Positions 1 through 7,530 are shown, counted from the stretch's first letter. The stretch is DNA of 12,398 nt from Scatomorpha merdavium (GCA_018711415.1 DVIJ01000016.1:1-12398); one strand, 5' to 3'. Notes: a model not told the origin generated them from the sequence alone. Numbers and translations are program-made.

Positions 1-70
1 AAAGTGATAAGCTGTTATACATTTAGACAATATGCTCAAATTCCCGAGTGAGAATTAGGGAAATATATAA

Positions 71-99
71 TTGACTTTGCCTCAGAGGAATGATATATT
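71..99 (+). promoter_or_regulatory. Sigma-A type promoter for the TRAP/flavoprotein operon
   Basis: A -35 box TTGACT (71-76) is separated by exactly 17 bases from a -10 box TATATT (94-99). A TG pair at 91-92 sits one base before the -10, giving an extended -10 element. Each box has one mismatch to consensus. Transcription would start near 105-107, leaving a leader of about 70 bases before dctP. The surrounding DNA is AT-rich, unlike the GC-rich genes. No other promoter of comparable quality was seen before the terminator at 8891, so this probably drives the whole + strand operon. Confidence 0.8.
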
Positions 100-109
100 T
101 CAGACACAG

Positions 110-135
110 TAAGCTGTAAGCTGTATTACAGCTTA
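110..135. promoter_or_regulatory. Probable operator: repeated octamer TAAGCTGT with palindrome
   Basis: The octamer TAAGCTGT occurs at 110-117 and 117-124 as overlapping direct copies. Its inverse ACAGCTTA lies at 128-135. Positions 117-135 form a perfect 9-base inverted repeat around one spacer base. A further direct copy lies at 8-15, upstream of the -35 box. The cluster starts just after the predicted transcription start, where a bound repressor would block transcription. The core GT-N3-AC resembles operators of FadR-subfamily GntR regulators, which often control acid-catabolism operons, but that assignment is inference. No regulator gene is visible in the window. Confidence 0.55.
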
Positions 136-144
136 TAAATACAA

Positions 145-160
145 ACGCATAGATATGCGT
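145..160. repeat. Short inverted repeat in the dctP leader
   Basis: ACGCATA (145-151) and TATGCGT (154-160) are perfect reverse complements separated by GA. The repeat ends seven bases before the dctP Shine-Dalgarno. It could be a second operator half-site pair or a small leader hairpin. A two-base loop is too tight for a full seven-pair RNA stem, so a protein site is slightly more likely. Confidence 0.35.
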
Positions 161-166
161 GAAAGC

Positions 167-172
167 GGGAGG
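167..172 (+). promoter_or_regulatory. Ribosome binding site of dctP
   Basis: GGGAGG lies five bases before the ATG at 178. It is strong and fixes the start that gives a complete lipoprotein signal peptide. Confidence 0.85.
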
Positions 173-177
173 ACTAC

Positions 178-1272
178 ATGAAAAAAGTATTGAAGTTTGT
201 CTCCTTGGCCCTTTGCATTGCAATGTTCTGCGGCATTTTCGCCGCATGCGGCCAGACCGAGGAACCCAGCCAGACCGCCGCCGGCGGCGAAGAAGTTTCC
301 GATGCGCCGGATGACGGCAGCAGCTACGTCTTTACGGTTGCTACACGCGCCGCGGAGGGAGACCTCGTGTCTTCTACGGTGACTTGGTTTGCCGATGAGA
401 TCTCTGCCCGCACTGAGGGTAGGGTCACCCTCGATATCCAGTATAATGGTGTGCTCTGCGCTCAGGGTACTGAGTTCGAGGCTCTCGAGTCCGGCATCTG
501 CGACATTGCCGTCGCCTCGCTTTCTTCCAACGCGAGCCGCTGGCCTTCGCTGGGCTGGGTCATTGTACCCGGTCTGTTCAGCACCTACATGGAGCAGTAT
601 GAGTGTCTGAAAGCCGTTGAGGAAGCCGGCTACATCGACGAAGAACTGGCTACCAACAACGTCAAGGTCCTCTGGTGGCAGCCTGCCGAGTGCTTCAACT
701 TTGCACTGACCGACAAGAAGGTCGAGACTTTGGACGACCTCAAGGGCCTCAAGATCGGCTACGCCGGCGGTTCCGACATAGCTAACGTGCTGAGCGCCGT
801 GGGCGCGATGCCCGTCGGCACTAACGCCGCCGACTTCTATCTGAACCTGAGCACCGGCGTGCTCGAGGGCTTTGTGAACCCCGCGCGCTACATGTATGAC
901 GCTCAGTTCTACGAGGTCGTGGACTATATGCCCATCGGCATCACCTGCGGCGGATCCAACAACTCCGTCTACATGAACGCCGACAAGTTCAACGAGATGC
1001 CTGCCGACCTGCAGGAGATCTTCCTCGAGGTCTGCGACGAGGCCGTCCAGCACTTCCTGGACACCGCTGAAGAGCTCTACAGCGACGAGTACGATCTGCT
1101 GACCGAGAACGGCTGTGAGTGCTACGAGCTGGACCAGTCGGTCATCGATGAATACAACGCCATCTGCCAGGAGCTTGCCGACACCTGGGTGCAGAACCAG
1201 CAAGACGCAGGCAACACCAACGCGGCCGAGATAGTTGACCTCGTCATTGAGACCGCAGCGTCGCTCCGCTGA
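178..1272 (+). CDS. dctP: TRAP transporter solute-binding lipoprotein (DctP family)
   Basis: Extracytoplasmic binding protein that captures the solute and delivers it to the DctQM membrane complex. The 364 residues begin with a lysine-rich, hydrophobic signal ending in a lipobox FAAC, so Cys24 should be lipidated and the protein anchored outside the membrane, as expected in a Gram-positive. A low-complexity linker follows to about residue 48, then the DctP fold. The family segment LDDLKGLKI (185-193) is present, but the next residue is Gly194 where most DctP proteins have the substrate-carboxylate-binding Arg. The Asn found 40 residues later in SiaP-like proteins is kept (Asn234, NPAR). The ligand may therefore not be a simple carboxylate bound in the usual way. 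A 93-base gap with a hairpin separates it from dctQ. The family call is firm; the ligand is unknown. Confidence 0.93.
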   Translation: MKKVLKFVSLALCIAMFCGIFAACGQTEEPSQTAAGGEEVSDAPDDGSSYVFTVATRAAEGDLVSSTVTWFADEISARTEGRVTLDIQYNGVLCAQGTEFEALESGICDIAVASLSSNASRWPSLGWVIVPGLFSTYMEQYECLKAVEEAGYIDEELATNNVKVLWWQPAECFNFALTDKKVETLDDLKGLKIGYAGGSDIANVLSAVGAMPVGTNAADFYLNLSTGVLEGFVNPARYMYDAQFYEVVDYMPIGITCGGSNNSVYMNADKFNEMPADLQEIFLEVCDEAVQHFLDTAEELYSDEYDLLTENGCECYELDQSVIDEYNAICQELADTWVQNQQDAGNTNAAEIVDLVIETAASLR

Positions 1273-1290
1273 GGCAACAGAATAGCAAAG

Positions 1291-1322
1291 TGTATAGCGG
1301 CCCGAAACCGAGCCGCTATACA
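1291..1322 (+). promoter_or_regulatory. Intercistronic hairpin between dctP and dctQ
   Basis: TGTATAGCGGC (1291-1301) and GCCGCTATACA (1312-1322) form a perfect 11-base-pair stem with a 10-base loop. No T-tract follows (TCTGTAAGC), so it is not a standard intrinsic terminator. In operons where a binding protein precedes its membrane partners, such hairpins commonly protect the upstream mRNA from 3' decay or cause partial termination, giving more binding protein than permease. That role is inferred here. Confidence 0.65.
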
Positions 1323-1365
1323 TCTGTAAGCTGAAAATGCTTTTGCTGAAAGGCAAGGGGAATGT

Positions 1366-1896
1366 ATGATTTTTGTCAAAATAACAAAACAAATTAATAA
1401 GTTCACCGCAGAGATCGCAAGCTGGGTAGTATTCCTCATGATGCTGCTCTCCGTTGCGGACGCCGTGGGACGCTATGTTTTCAAGGTCACGGTGTTCGGC
1501 GCGCAGGACATCACTCAGCTCATGATGGTAATAGTGGTGTTCCTTGGTTTTGGCCTGCTGGCCGAAGAGGACGGCAACGTCAGGATAGAGATACTCTATC
1601 AGCACTTCTCACCGAAGCTCAAAGTGGTCGCCAACATCTTTGCCTGGATCGTTGGCATCGCGGCTTATTCCATGGTGGCCTACAGGCTTTTCCTCCGCGC
1701 CCTGAGCGTTTTTGAAAAGCAGAACGCCACCACCATTACGTTGAATATCTCGCTGGCTCCGTTCCTGCTCATAGCCGCCATTGGCTGCGGGCTTATGGTG
1801 CTCCAGCTCATCAGCAACATCATCCTGAACGCTATGACCCTTGCTGGCAAGGGTGACGCGGCCGGGCTCATTGAAGGGGAGGGCAGCGCGAAATGA
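1366..1896 (+). CDS. dctQ: TRAP transporter small membrane subunit (DctQ family)
   Basis: Small integral-membrane subunit that pairs with DctM in sodium- or proton-driven TRAP uptake. The 176 residues show four hydrophobic helices near 17-38, 46-66, 85-108 and 128-152, the usual DctQ topology and length. Typical family features are the DAVGRYVF segment after helix 1 and the EEDGNVRIEIL loop after helix 2. AAGGGG at 1355-1360 lies five bases before the ATG at 1366. Another ATG at 1362 is in a different frame. The stop overlaps the dctM start as ATGA, so translation of the two is probably coupled. Confidence 0.93.
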   Translation: MIFVKITKQINKFTAEIASWVVFLMMLLSVADAVGRYVFKVTVFGAQDITQLMMVIVVFLGFGLLAEEDGNVRIEILYQHFSPKLKVVANIFAWIVGIAAYSMVAYRLFLRALSVFEKQNATTITLNISLAPFLLIAAIGCGLMVLQLISNIILNAMTLAGKGDAAGLIEGEGSAK

Positions 1897-3185
1897 CATA
1901 TGCACTCATTGGATTTGCCATCATGCTGATACTTATGCTCACCGGCCTGCCCATCGGCTTTGCGATGCTGGCTGTCGGCTTCGTGGGCTATGCTCTCATG
2001 ACCAACTGGGACGCCGCCTTCGGTCTGCTGAGCCTCGTGCCTTTTGACCAGGTCGCGGTCTACTCGATGAGCGTCATCCCGCTTTTCTGCCTGATGGGTG
2101 AGTTTGGCTTCCGCTCCGGAGTCGTTTCGGACGCCTACGGTGCGGCGGACAAGTGGGTCGGCCACCACAGAGGCGGCCTCTGCATGGCCACGAACGTTGC
2201 CTGCGCTGCCTTCGCCGCCATGACCGGTTCCTCCATCGCCGGTTCATCTATCATGACTCAGGTTGCCTGGCCCGAGATGAAAAAGAGGAACTACAAGGCC
2301 ACGCTCGGTCTAGGCTGCATCGCCGCCGGCGGCACCCTGGGCATCATGATTCCGCCCAGCACGCCGATGATAACCTACGGTATCATCACGAACAGCTCCG
2401 TCGGCCAGCTGTTCCTCGCCGGACTGCTGCCTGGCATAATCATCACCATCCTGTTCTGCGTTGCGGTAGTCGTCGTGACTCGTATCGACAAGGACGCTGC
2501 TCCCGGCGGTCCCAAGTCCAGTTGGAAAGAGCGTTTTGTCTCCCTCAAGAAGGTCTGGCTGCTGCTCCTGCTCATCATAGCGGTGCTCGGCAGCATCTGG
2601 GGCGGCTTCTGCTCGCCCACTGAGGCGGCCGCTATAGGCTCCTTCGGTACCTTTATCATTTCTCTGTTCAGGAAGAACATGAACCTCAGTATTGTCAGGG
2701 CCTGCCTCAAGAGCTCCATGAAGGTCACCGCTATGATCTTCTTCCTGCTCATCGGTGCTTCGGTTTTCTCGAGCTTCATCACCGTGTCCAAGGCCCCCGT
2801 GATAATTGCAAACTGGGTCGCAAACAGCAACATCGCGCCCTACCTCGTCATCGGGATCATGTGCCTGGTGTATATCTTCCTCGGTTGCCTCATGGACACA
2901 CTGAGCATGATTCTGCTCACCCTGCCCATATTCACGCCCATTGTCTCCGCGCTGGGTTACAACCTTGTCTGGTTCGGCATTCTGGTCGTCCTTATGACCA
3001 TGCTCGGCTCCATCACCCCGCCTGTCGGCATCAACTGCTTCGTCGTCGGCGGCATGGTAGACGACGCCACGACGAGCGACGTGTTCAAGGGCGTCGTACC
3101 CTTTATAATTGCCCTCATCGTCATGGCTGTATTGCTCGTAGCCTTCCCTGACATCGCGCTTTGGCTGCCCAAGATCCTGAATTAG
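1893..3185 (+). CDS. dctM: TRAP transporter large membrane subunit (DctM family)
   Basis: Main transport channel of the TRAP system, moving solute inward with an ion gradient. The 430 residues match the family length and are almost entirely hydrophobic helices. Characteristic segments include GSSIAGSSIMTQVAWPEM in the first half, followed by GGTLGIMIPPSTPMITYGI. The second half carries the pseudo-repeat GSITPPVGINCFVVGGM. A purine-rich ribosome site (GGGGAGGG, about 1876-1883) precedes the ATG, which overlaps the dctQ stop. Intact, with no sign of truncation. Twenty bases separate it from the flavoprotein gene, indicating co-transcription, so that enzyme or the dehydratase probably acts on the imported solute. 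Confidence 0.95.
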   Translation: MTYALIGFAIMLILMLTGLPIGFAMLAVGFVGYALMTNWDAAFGLLSLVPFDQVAVYSMSVIPLFCLMGEFGFRSGVVSDAYGAADKWVGHHRGGLCMATNVACAAFAAMTGSSIAGSSIMTQVAWPEMKKRNYKATLGLGCIAAGGTLGIMIPPSTPMITYGIITNSSVGQLFLAGLLPGIIITILFCVAVVVVTRIDKDAAPGGPKSSWKERFVSLKKVWLLLLLIIAVLGSIWGGFCSPTEAAAIGSFGTFIISLFRKNMNLSIVRACLKSSMKVTAMIFFLLIGASVFSSFITVSKAPVIIANWVANSNIAPYLVIGIMCLVYIFLGCLMDTLSMILLTLPIFTPIVSALGYNLVWFGILVVLMTMLGSITPPVGINCFVVGGMVDDATTSDVFKGVVPFIIALIVMAVLLVAFPDIALWLPKILN

Positions 3186-3205
3186 CCTGGAGGAAATAGA
3201 ATAAC

Positions 3206-6200
3206 ATGTCTGAAATTGAAACTTACGAAAAGAGTTTTGACCTCATCATAGTCGGCGGCGGCGCCTGCGGTCTAGCGGCAGCGGCCGAGGCGGGGGAGAA
3301 AGGCGTCAACGCCGTGGTTATCGAAAAGCGCCACTCCACGGGCGGCAACGCCATGTTCGCGGACGGCATGCTGGCCGCGGGCTCCCACATACAGAAAAAG
3401 CAGCTGCTGGACGTCCCGCCCGACGCGATCCTGAAGTTCGCAATGGACTATTCGCACCAGTCGCTCAACGCGCGCCTGCTCCGCGCTTTTATCGACCAGA
3501 CCGCGGACAACATACGCTGGCTCGAGGAGAAGGGCATTCGCTTCCACGTTGACCCCTACATCCCCGGCCAGGTCTACCAGACCTACCACATTCCCGAAGG
3601 ACGCATGAAAGAGGTCATGAGCACGCTCAAGCGCGAGTTGGTAGAGCTCAACGTCCCCACCATCACCGACACCGAGGTCACCAAGATACTCAAGAGCGAC
3701 GACGGCCATGTCGAAGGCGTCCTCTGCCGCGACCTGGAGCGCGAGTTCATCGTCAAGGCTCCCAACGTCCTCATCTGCACCGGCGGCTACTCCGGCAACA
3801 AGGAGATGCTCCGCAAGTACTTCCCCTTTGACAGCGAAAACCTCATCTGCTGGGGTCTGCACCACAACGGCGACGGCATCCGCATGGCCACTGAGGCCGG
3901 AGCTGCCAACGAGGGCCTGGGCATTCTCTGCCTCTCCGGCCCCCACATCCCCGCCACGGTTAAGGCCCGTATAGACATCCCCGGCGAGGACCCCTGCTTC
4001 ATCCAGGTCTCCGCTCTGGGCCGCGAGCCGACCGGCGTCTGGGTCAATAAGCACGGCAAGCGCTATGTCGCTGAGTCCATCGGCCTCAACGGTCACGAGG
4101 CTCCCAACGCCGTCATTCGCCAGCCCGACCAGACCTCCTTCGCGCTCTTCGACTCGAACACCATTCAGGAGATGGAGGAGCACGGACTCATCAAGGGTCT
4201 GAACCAGGATACCCGCAACAAGGCCATAGAGCGCTCGCACCTGCCCGGCCTGGCTGAACAGCTCAAGTTCCAGTCTGAGGGCATGATCTACGGCGAGATC
4301 TCCGACCCGGACAAGTGCACCGGCTGCGGTACCTGCGTAATGAACTGCGCCGCCGGGGCCATCAAGCTGGACACCATAGTCGCCAGCCGAAATGAGATGT
4401 CCGCCTGCCGCTATGCCTGCCCGCTGCACACTGATATGCGGACCTACTTCCACCTTCTCAAGCAGGGCAAGAAGCAGGAGGCCTATGAGGTCCTGCGCGA
4501 ATATAACCCGCTGCCCGCCGTCACCGGCCGCGTCTGCCCGCACTACTGCGAGGGCGACTGCGCCAGGCAGCACGTCGATAAGAGCGTAAACGTCCGCCAG
4601 CTGGAGCGCTTCATAGCCGACAGCTGCACGGATGTAGCCCCCGCACCCGTTGAGGAGAATGGCAAGCGCGTCGCCGTCATCGGCTCCGGCCCCTCCGGCA
4701 TCGCCTGCGCCTACTTCCTGCGCCGTAAGGGCCATGCCGTCACCGTCTACGAGCGTATGCCCGAGGCCGGCGGCAATCTCCGCTACGGTATCCCGGCCTA
4801 TCGCCTGCCCAAGGATGTGCTCGACAGCCAGCTCGACTATATCAGGCAGATGGGCATTGAGATAAAGACCGGTGTTGATGTAGGCAAGGACCTGGTGTTC
4901 TCCGACATCTGCCGCGACTACAACGCGGTGTTCTTCGCCATTGGAGCGCAGAACAGCGCCAAGATATCCATACCGGGCGTCGAGAATCCGAAGGTAATCG
5001 GCGGCAGGGACTATCTGCGCTACTACACGCAGTATGACGTACACGGCAAGGTCGTCGTAGTGGGCGGCGGCAATGTCGCAATAGACGCCGCGCTCACCGC
5101 GTTGAGGCAGGGCGCCTCCAGCGTGCAGATGGTATGTCTCGAGACCGGCGACGAGATACCCGCCTGGCCGGAAGAGATCGAGCAGGCCAAGGGCGAGGGC
5201 GTCGTCCTCCACGAGGGCTGGGGTCCGAACGCCGTGCTCAGTGACAACGGCAAGCTCAACGGCATTGAATTTATAAAGTGCACCAGGGTCTACGACGAGA
5301 ACGGCGCTTTCAAGCCCGAATACGACAGCACCGTCACCTGCAGCTTCGAGGCCGACGCGGTCATTATGGCAATCGGCCAGGCTGTCGAGAAGGAGTCCGT
5401 GCCTGAGGTGCTCAAGTCCTACGCCAACGGCATGATCGTGACCGATGCCCTCACGCTTGGTACTAACATAGATAAGGTGTTTGCCGGCGGCGACGTCATC
5501 GGCGGACGCGGCAGCGTTGTCAAGTCCATGGCCGAGGGCAAGGAAGCCGCGATCTCCATAGATCGTTTCCTGCGCGGGGAGAGCCTGACTGAGGGCCGCG
5601 ACAAGCCCCTCTGCAAGGTTGAGAATCCGCCGAAGGACAACATGCCCACTCTTGAGCGCAACGAGTCCGAGATGCGCATAGAGAGCGGCGAGGCGCTCTG
5701 CGGGAACTTCAGCGAGGTCAGAGGCGGACTCAGCGGCCAGCAGGCTGCGAACGAGGTCAACCGCTGCATGACCTGCGGCAGCCGCTCGGTCTTTGCCTAC
5801 AGCGACGACTGCCAGCTCTGCCGCAGCTGCGAGGAGAACTGCCCCTCCAAGGCTATAACGATGAAGCCGCTCTACAAGATGGAGCGCCCGCTCGTCAAGA
5901 TAGCGGATACCTGGGAGGAAATGGCCGAGTACATCGGCTGCGACGCCGAAACGCTCAAGGCCACGGTCAGCGAGTGGAACGATTTCTGCGACCACGGCAA
6001 GGACAAGCTCTTTGTAAAGCGCGAGGACTATATGCGCCCGCTGCGCAAGCCGCCCTTCTATGCGCTGCAGAGCCGCGTTGCCTTCCTGACGACCATCGGC
6101 GGCATCAAGGTAAACGAGCACTTTGAAGTCGTGGACAAGAACGACGAACCCATCCCCGGACTCTACGCCGGCGGCATCGACACCGGCGGCTGGGAGGCGG

Positions 6201-6298
6201 ACACCTACAACGTCGTCCTATCCGGCAGCACAATGGGCTTCAATATATCGTCCGGCAGGCTGGTCGTCCGCGAGGTACTGAAAAAGGCTGGGAAGTAA
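3206..6298 (+). CDS. Composite flavoprotein: fumarate-reductase-like fold with nested GltD-like NAD(P)H module
   Basis: Predicted cytoplasmic NAD(P)H-dependent reductase of 1030 residues without signal peptide. Order: FAD-binding Rossmann motif GGGACG (17-22) and the first part of an FAD_binding_2 fold (about 10-355); ferredoxin motif C371/C374/C377/C381; GltD-like cysteines C401/C405 and C444/C448/C452; second FAD Rossmann motif GSGPSG (493-498); NAD(P)H motif GGGNVA (620-625); GGDVIGGRG (761-769); C854/C857; second ferredoxin motif C869/C872/C875/C879 plus Pro880; then the end of the cap and FAD fold (about 900-1025, with GGIKV and GLYAGGIDTGG). Electrons could pass NAD(P)H, FAD, Fe-S, FAD, substrate. 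The Arg residues of true fumarate reductases appear absent, so the substrate is unknown; an enoate-type C=C bond is a guess. GGAGG (3189-3193) lies 12 bases before the ATG, slightly far. It sits between transporter and dehydratase genes. Confidence 0.88.
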   Translation: MSEIETYEKSFDLIIVGGGACGLAAAAEAGEKGVNAVVIEKRHSTGGNAMFADGMLAAGSHIQKKQLLDVPPDAILKFAMDYSHQSLNARLLRAFIDQTADNIRWLEEKGIRFHVDPYIPGQVYQTYHIPEGRMKEVMSTLKRELVELNVPTITDTEVTKILKSDDGHVEGVLCRDLEREFIVKAPNVLICTGGYSGNKEMLRKYFPFDSENLICWGLHHNGDGIRMATEAGAANEGLGILCLSGPHIPATVKARIDIPGEDPCFIQVSALGREPTGVWVNKHGKRYVAESIGLNGHEAPNAVIRQPDQTSFALFDSNTIQEMEEHGLIKGLNQDTRNKAIERSHLPGLAEQLKFQSEGMIYGEISDPDKCTGCGTCVMNCAAGAIKLDTIVASRNEMSACRYACPLHTDMRTYFHLLKQGKKQEAYEVLREYNPLPAVTGRVCPHYCEGDCARQHVDKSVNVRQLERFIADSCTDVAPAPVEENGKRVAVIGSGPSGIACAYFLRRKGHAVTVYERMPEAGGNLRYGIPAYRLPKDVLDSQLDYIRQMGIEIKTGVDVGKDLVFSDICRDYNAVFFAIGAQNSAKISIPGVENPKVIGGRDYLRYYTQYDVHGKVVVVGGGNVAIDAALTALRQGASSVQMVCLETGDEIPAWPEEIEQAKGEGVVLHEGWGPNAVLSDNGKLNGIEFIKCTRVYDENGAFKPEYDSTVTCSFEADAVIMAIGQAVEKESVPEVLKSYANGMIVTDALTLGTNIDKVFAGGDVIGGRGSVVKSMAEGKEAAISIDRFLRGESLTEGRDKPLCKVENPPKDNMPTLERNESEMRIESGEALCGNFSEVRGGLSGQQAANEVNRCMTCGSRSVFAYSDDCQLCRSCEENCPSKAITMKPLYKMERPLVKIADTWEEMAEYIGCDAETLKATVSEWNDFCDHGKDKLFVKREDYMRPLRKPPFYALQSRVAFLTTIGGIKVNEHFEVVDKNDEPIPGLYAGGIDTGGWEADTYNVVLSGSTMGFNISSGRLVVREVLKKAGK

Positions 6299-6326
6299 GA
6301 AATCATTTGTCGAAGGACTTGGCTTT

Positions 6327-7511
6327 ATGAAGATTAAGAGCGTAGAAATATGGAATACGAATTGTAACGACACACCTGCCTGGCATCCCGTGCTTATCCG
6401 CATCAACACCGACGAGGGCATCAGCGGCGTCGGTGAAGTCGGTGTGGCCTATGGAATAGGCCACAGCGCTGCGGCGGGCTATGTGCGGGATATGGCCGAG
6501 CAGTTCCTGATTGGCTATGACCCCTTCAAGACGGAAAAGCTCTGGGCAGACGTGTTCAGAGAGTCTTTCTGGGGCCAGGGCGGCGGCCCGATAGTCTACG
6601 GCGCGATGAGCGCCGTAGACATGGCCCTGTGGGACATAAAGGGCAAGGCCCTGGGCCAGCCTGTCTACCAGCTCCTGGGCGGCAAGACTAACGATGACCT
6701 GCGTACATACGCCAGCCAGATCCAGTTCGGCTGGAGTGACAAGGGCTTTCAGCCGCTGGGCGCGCCCGAGCAGTACGCTGAGGCCGCATGCATCGCGGTC
6801 AGCGAGGGCTACGACGCCGTGAAGGTCGACCCCCTGCAGGTAGACGAGAACGGAGTCATGTCGATAACCTCCTCCAGCAACCGGATCCTGGACCGTGACA
6901 CTTTCAACACAACCCGGAAAAGGCTTAAGGCCATCAGGGACGCGGTGGGGGACAAGGTAGACATCATTGTTGAGCTGCACTGCGGCACGAACGTGTCCTC
7001 AGGCATACAGCTTGCGAGGCTCGGCGAAGAATTCAACTGCATGTTCATTGAGGAACCCGTGCACTGCATGAACCCTTCGCTCCAGCGTAAGGTCTCTCGC
7101 AGCGTCAACATCCCCCTTGCCGCGGGCGAGCGCATCTACACCCGTTGGGGATACAGCAGGTACTTTGAGGACCAGTCTCTGAACGTCATCCAGCCGGACA
7201 TCTGCCTGGTGGGAGGAATATCCGAGGCTAAAAAGGTCTGCGACTATGCAAGCGTGTACGACGTCACCGTCCAGGCCCACGTCTGCGGCAGCCCGGTATC
7301 CACGGCTGCGGCTCTGCAGGTCGAGGCGGCGATATCCAACTTCCAGATACACGAACTGCACATCGTTGGTCTCCAGGGCTACAACCGTCAGCTCTGCCTG
7401 CAGGACAACCTGCCCGTCCGCGGCAAATTCAAGGTCCCAGACGAGCCCGGCCTCGGCGTGGACCTTAACGACAAATTCCTTGAGACACAGCCCAAACTGA
7501 CGGTCAAGTGA
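6327..7511 (+). CDS. Mandelate racemase/muconate lactonizing enzyme family protein, acid-sugar dehydratase-like
   Basis: Enolase-superfamily enzyme that would abstract the proton alpha to a carboxylate, with Mg2+ support, typically to dehydrate an acid sugar to a 2-keto-3-deoxy acid. The 394 residues fit the family: an N-terminal capping domain to about 125, then a TIM-type barrel. Visible residues are K166 in VKVD, likely metal ligands E216 (VELHCG), E242/E243 (FIEEP) and E268 (AGER), the Asp-His dyad D291 (QPD) and H318 (QAHVCGSP), and the signature QPDICLVGGISEAKK. The AGER..TRWGY and QPD..GGI segments resemble galactonate-dehydratase-type members, but substrate cannot be read from sequence. 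Racemase or lactonizing activity remains possible. AAGGA (6313-6317) lies nine bases before the ATG. It follows the flavoprotein gene by 28 bases and overlaps the MATE gene by four. Confidence 0.9.
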   Translation: MKIKSVEIWNTNCNDTPAWHPVLIRINTDEGISGVGEVGVAYGIGHSAAAGYVRDMAEQFLIGYDPFKTEKLWADVFRESFWGQGGGPIVYGAMSAVDMALWDIKGKALGQPVYQLLGGKTNDDLRTYASQIQFGWSDKGFQPLGAPEQYAEAACIAVSEGYDAVKVDPLQVDENGVMSITSSSNRILDRDTFNTTRKRLKAIRDAVGDKVDIIVELHCGTNVSSGIQLARLGEEFNCMFIEEPVHCMNPSLQRKVSRSVNIPLAAGERIYTRWGYSRYFEDQSLNVIQPDICLVGGISEAKKVCDYASVYDVTVQAHVCGSPVSTAAALQVEAAISNFQIHELHIVGLQGYNRQLCLQDNLPVRGKFKVPDEPGLGVDLNDKFLETQPKLTVK

Positions 7512-7530
7512 CACGTCGGCTAAGTGTCAC
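7508..7530 (+). promoter_or_regulatory. Inverted repeat covering the MATE GTG start codon
   Basis: GTGACAC (7508-7514) and GTGTCAC (7524-7530) can form a seven-pair RNA stem with a nine-base loop. The stem buries the GTG start itself. Ribosomes finishing the upstream dehydratase gene, whose stop is inside the stem, would melt it. This would explain translation without a clear ribosome site. Structure and role are inferred from sequence only. Confidence 0.4.

Noticed and set aside
1..70. Possible leftward promoter on the minus strand (TTGAGC with TATAAC)
   Set aside because: Spacing between the boxes is about 14 bases, too short, and no leftward gene is visible within the window.
133..1605. 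Open reading frame of 490 codons on the minus strand across dctP and dctQ
   Set aside because: It crosses two clear TRAP genes, the hairpin and the promoter leader, and shows no family motif or ribosome site.
3272..6121. Open reading frame of 949 codons on the minus strand, antisense to the composite flavoprotein
   Set aside because: It is a by-product of GC-rich third-codon bias. Its translation is rich in Ala, Val, Leu and Gly without recognisable motifs, while the + strand frame shows several cofactor motifs.
3206..6298. Annotation as glutamate synthase small subunit or as fumarate reductase
   Set aside because: The GltD-like part is only the middle of the protein and no GltB partner is nearby. 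The outer fold lacks the Arg residues expected of fumarate reductases. Either name alone would mislead.
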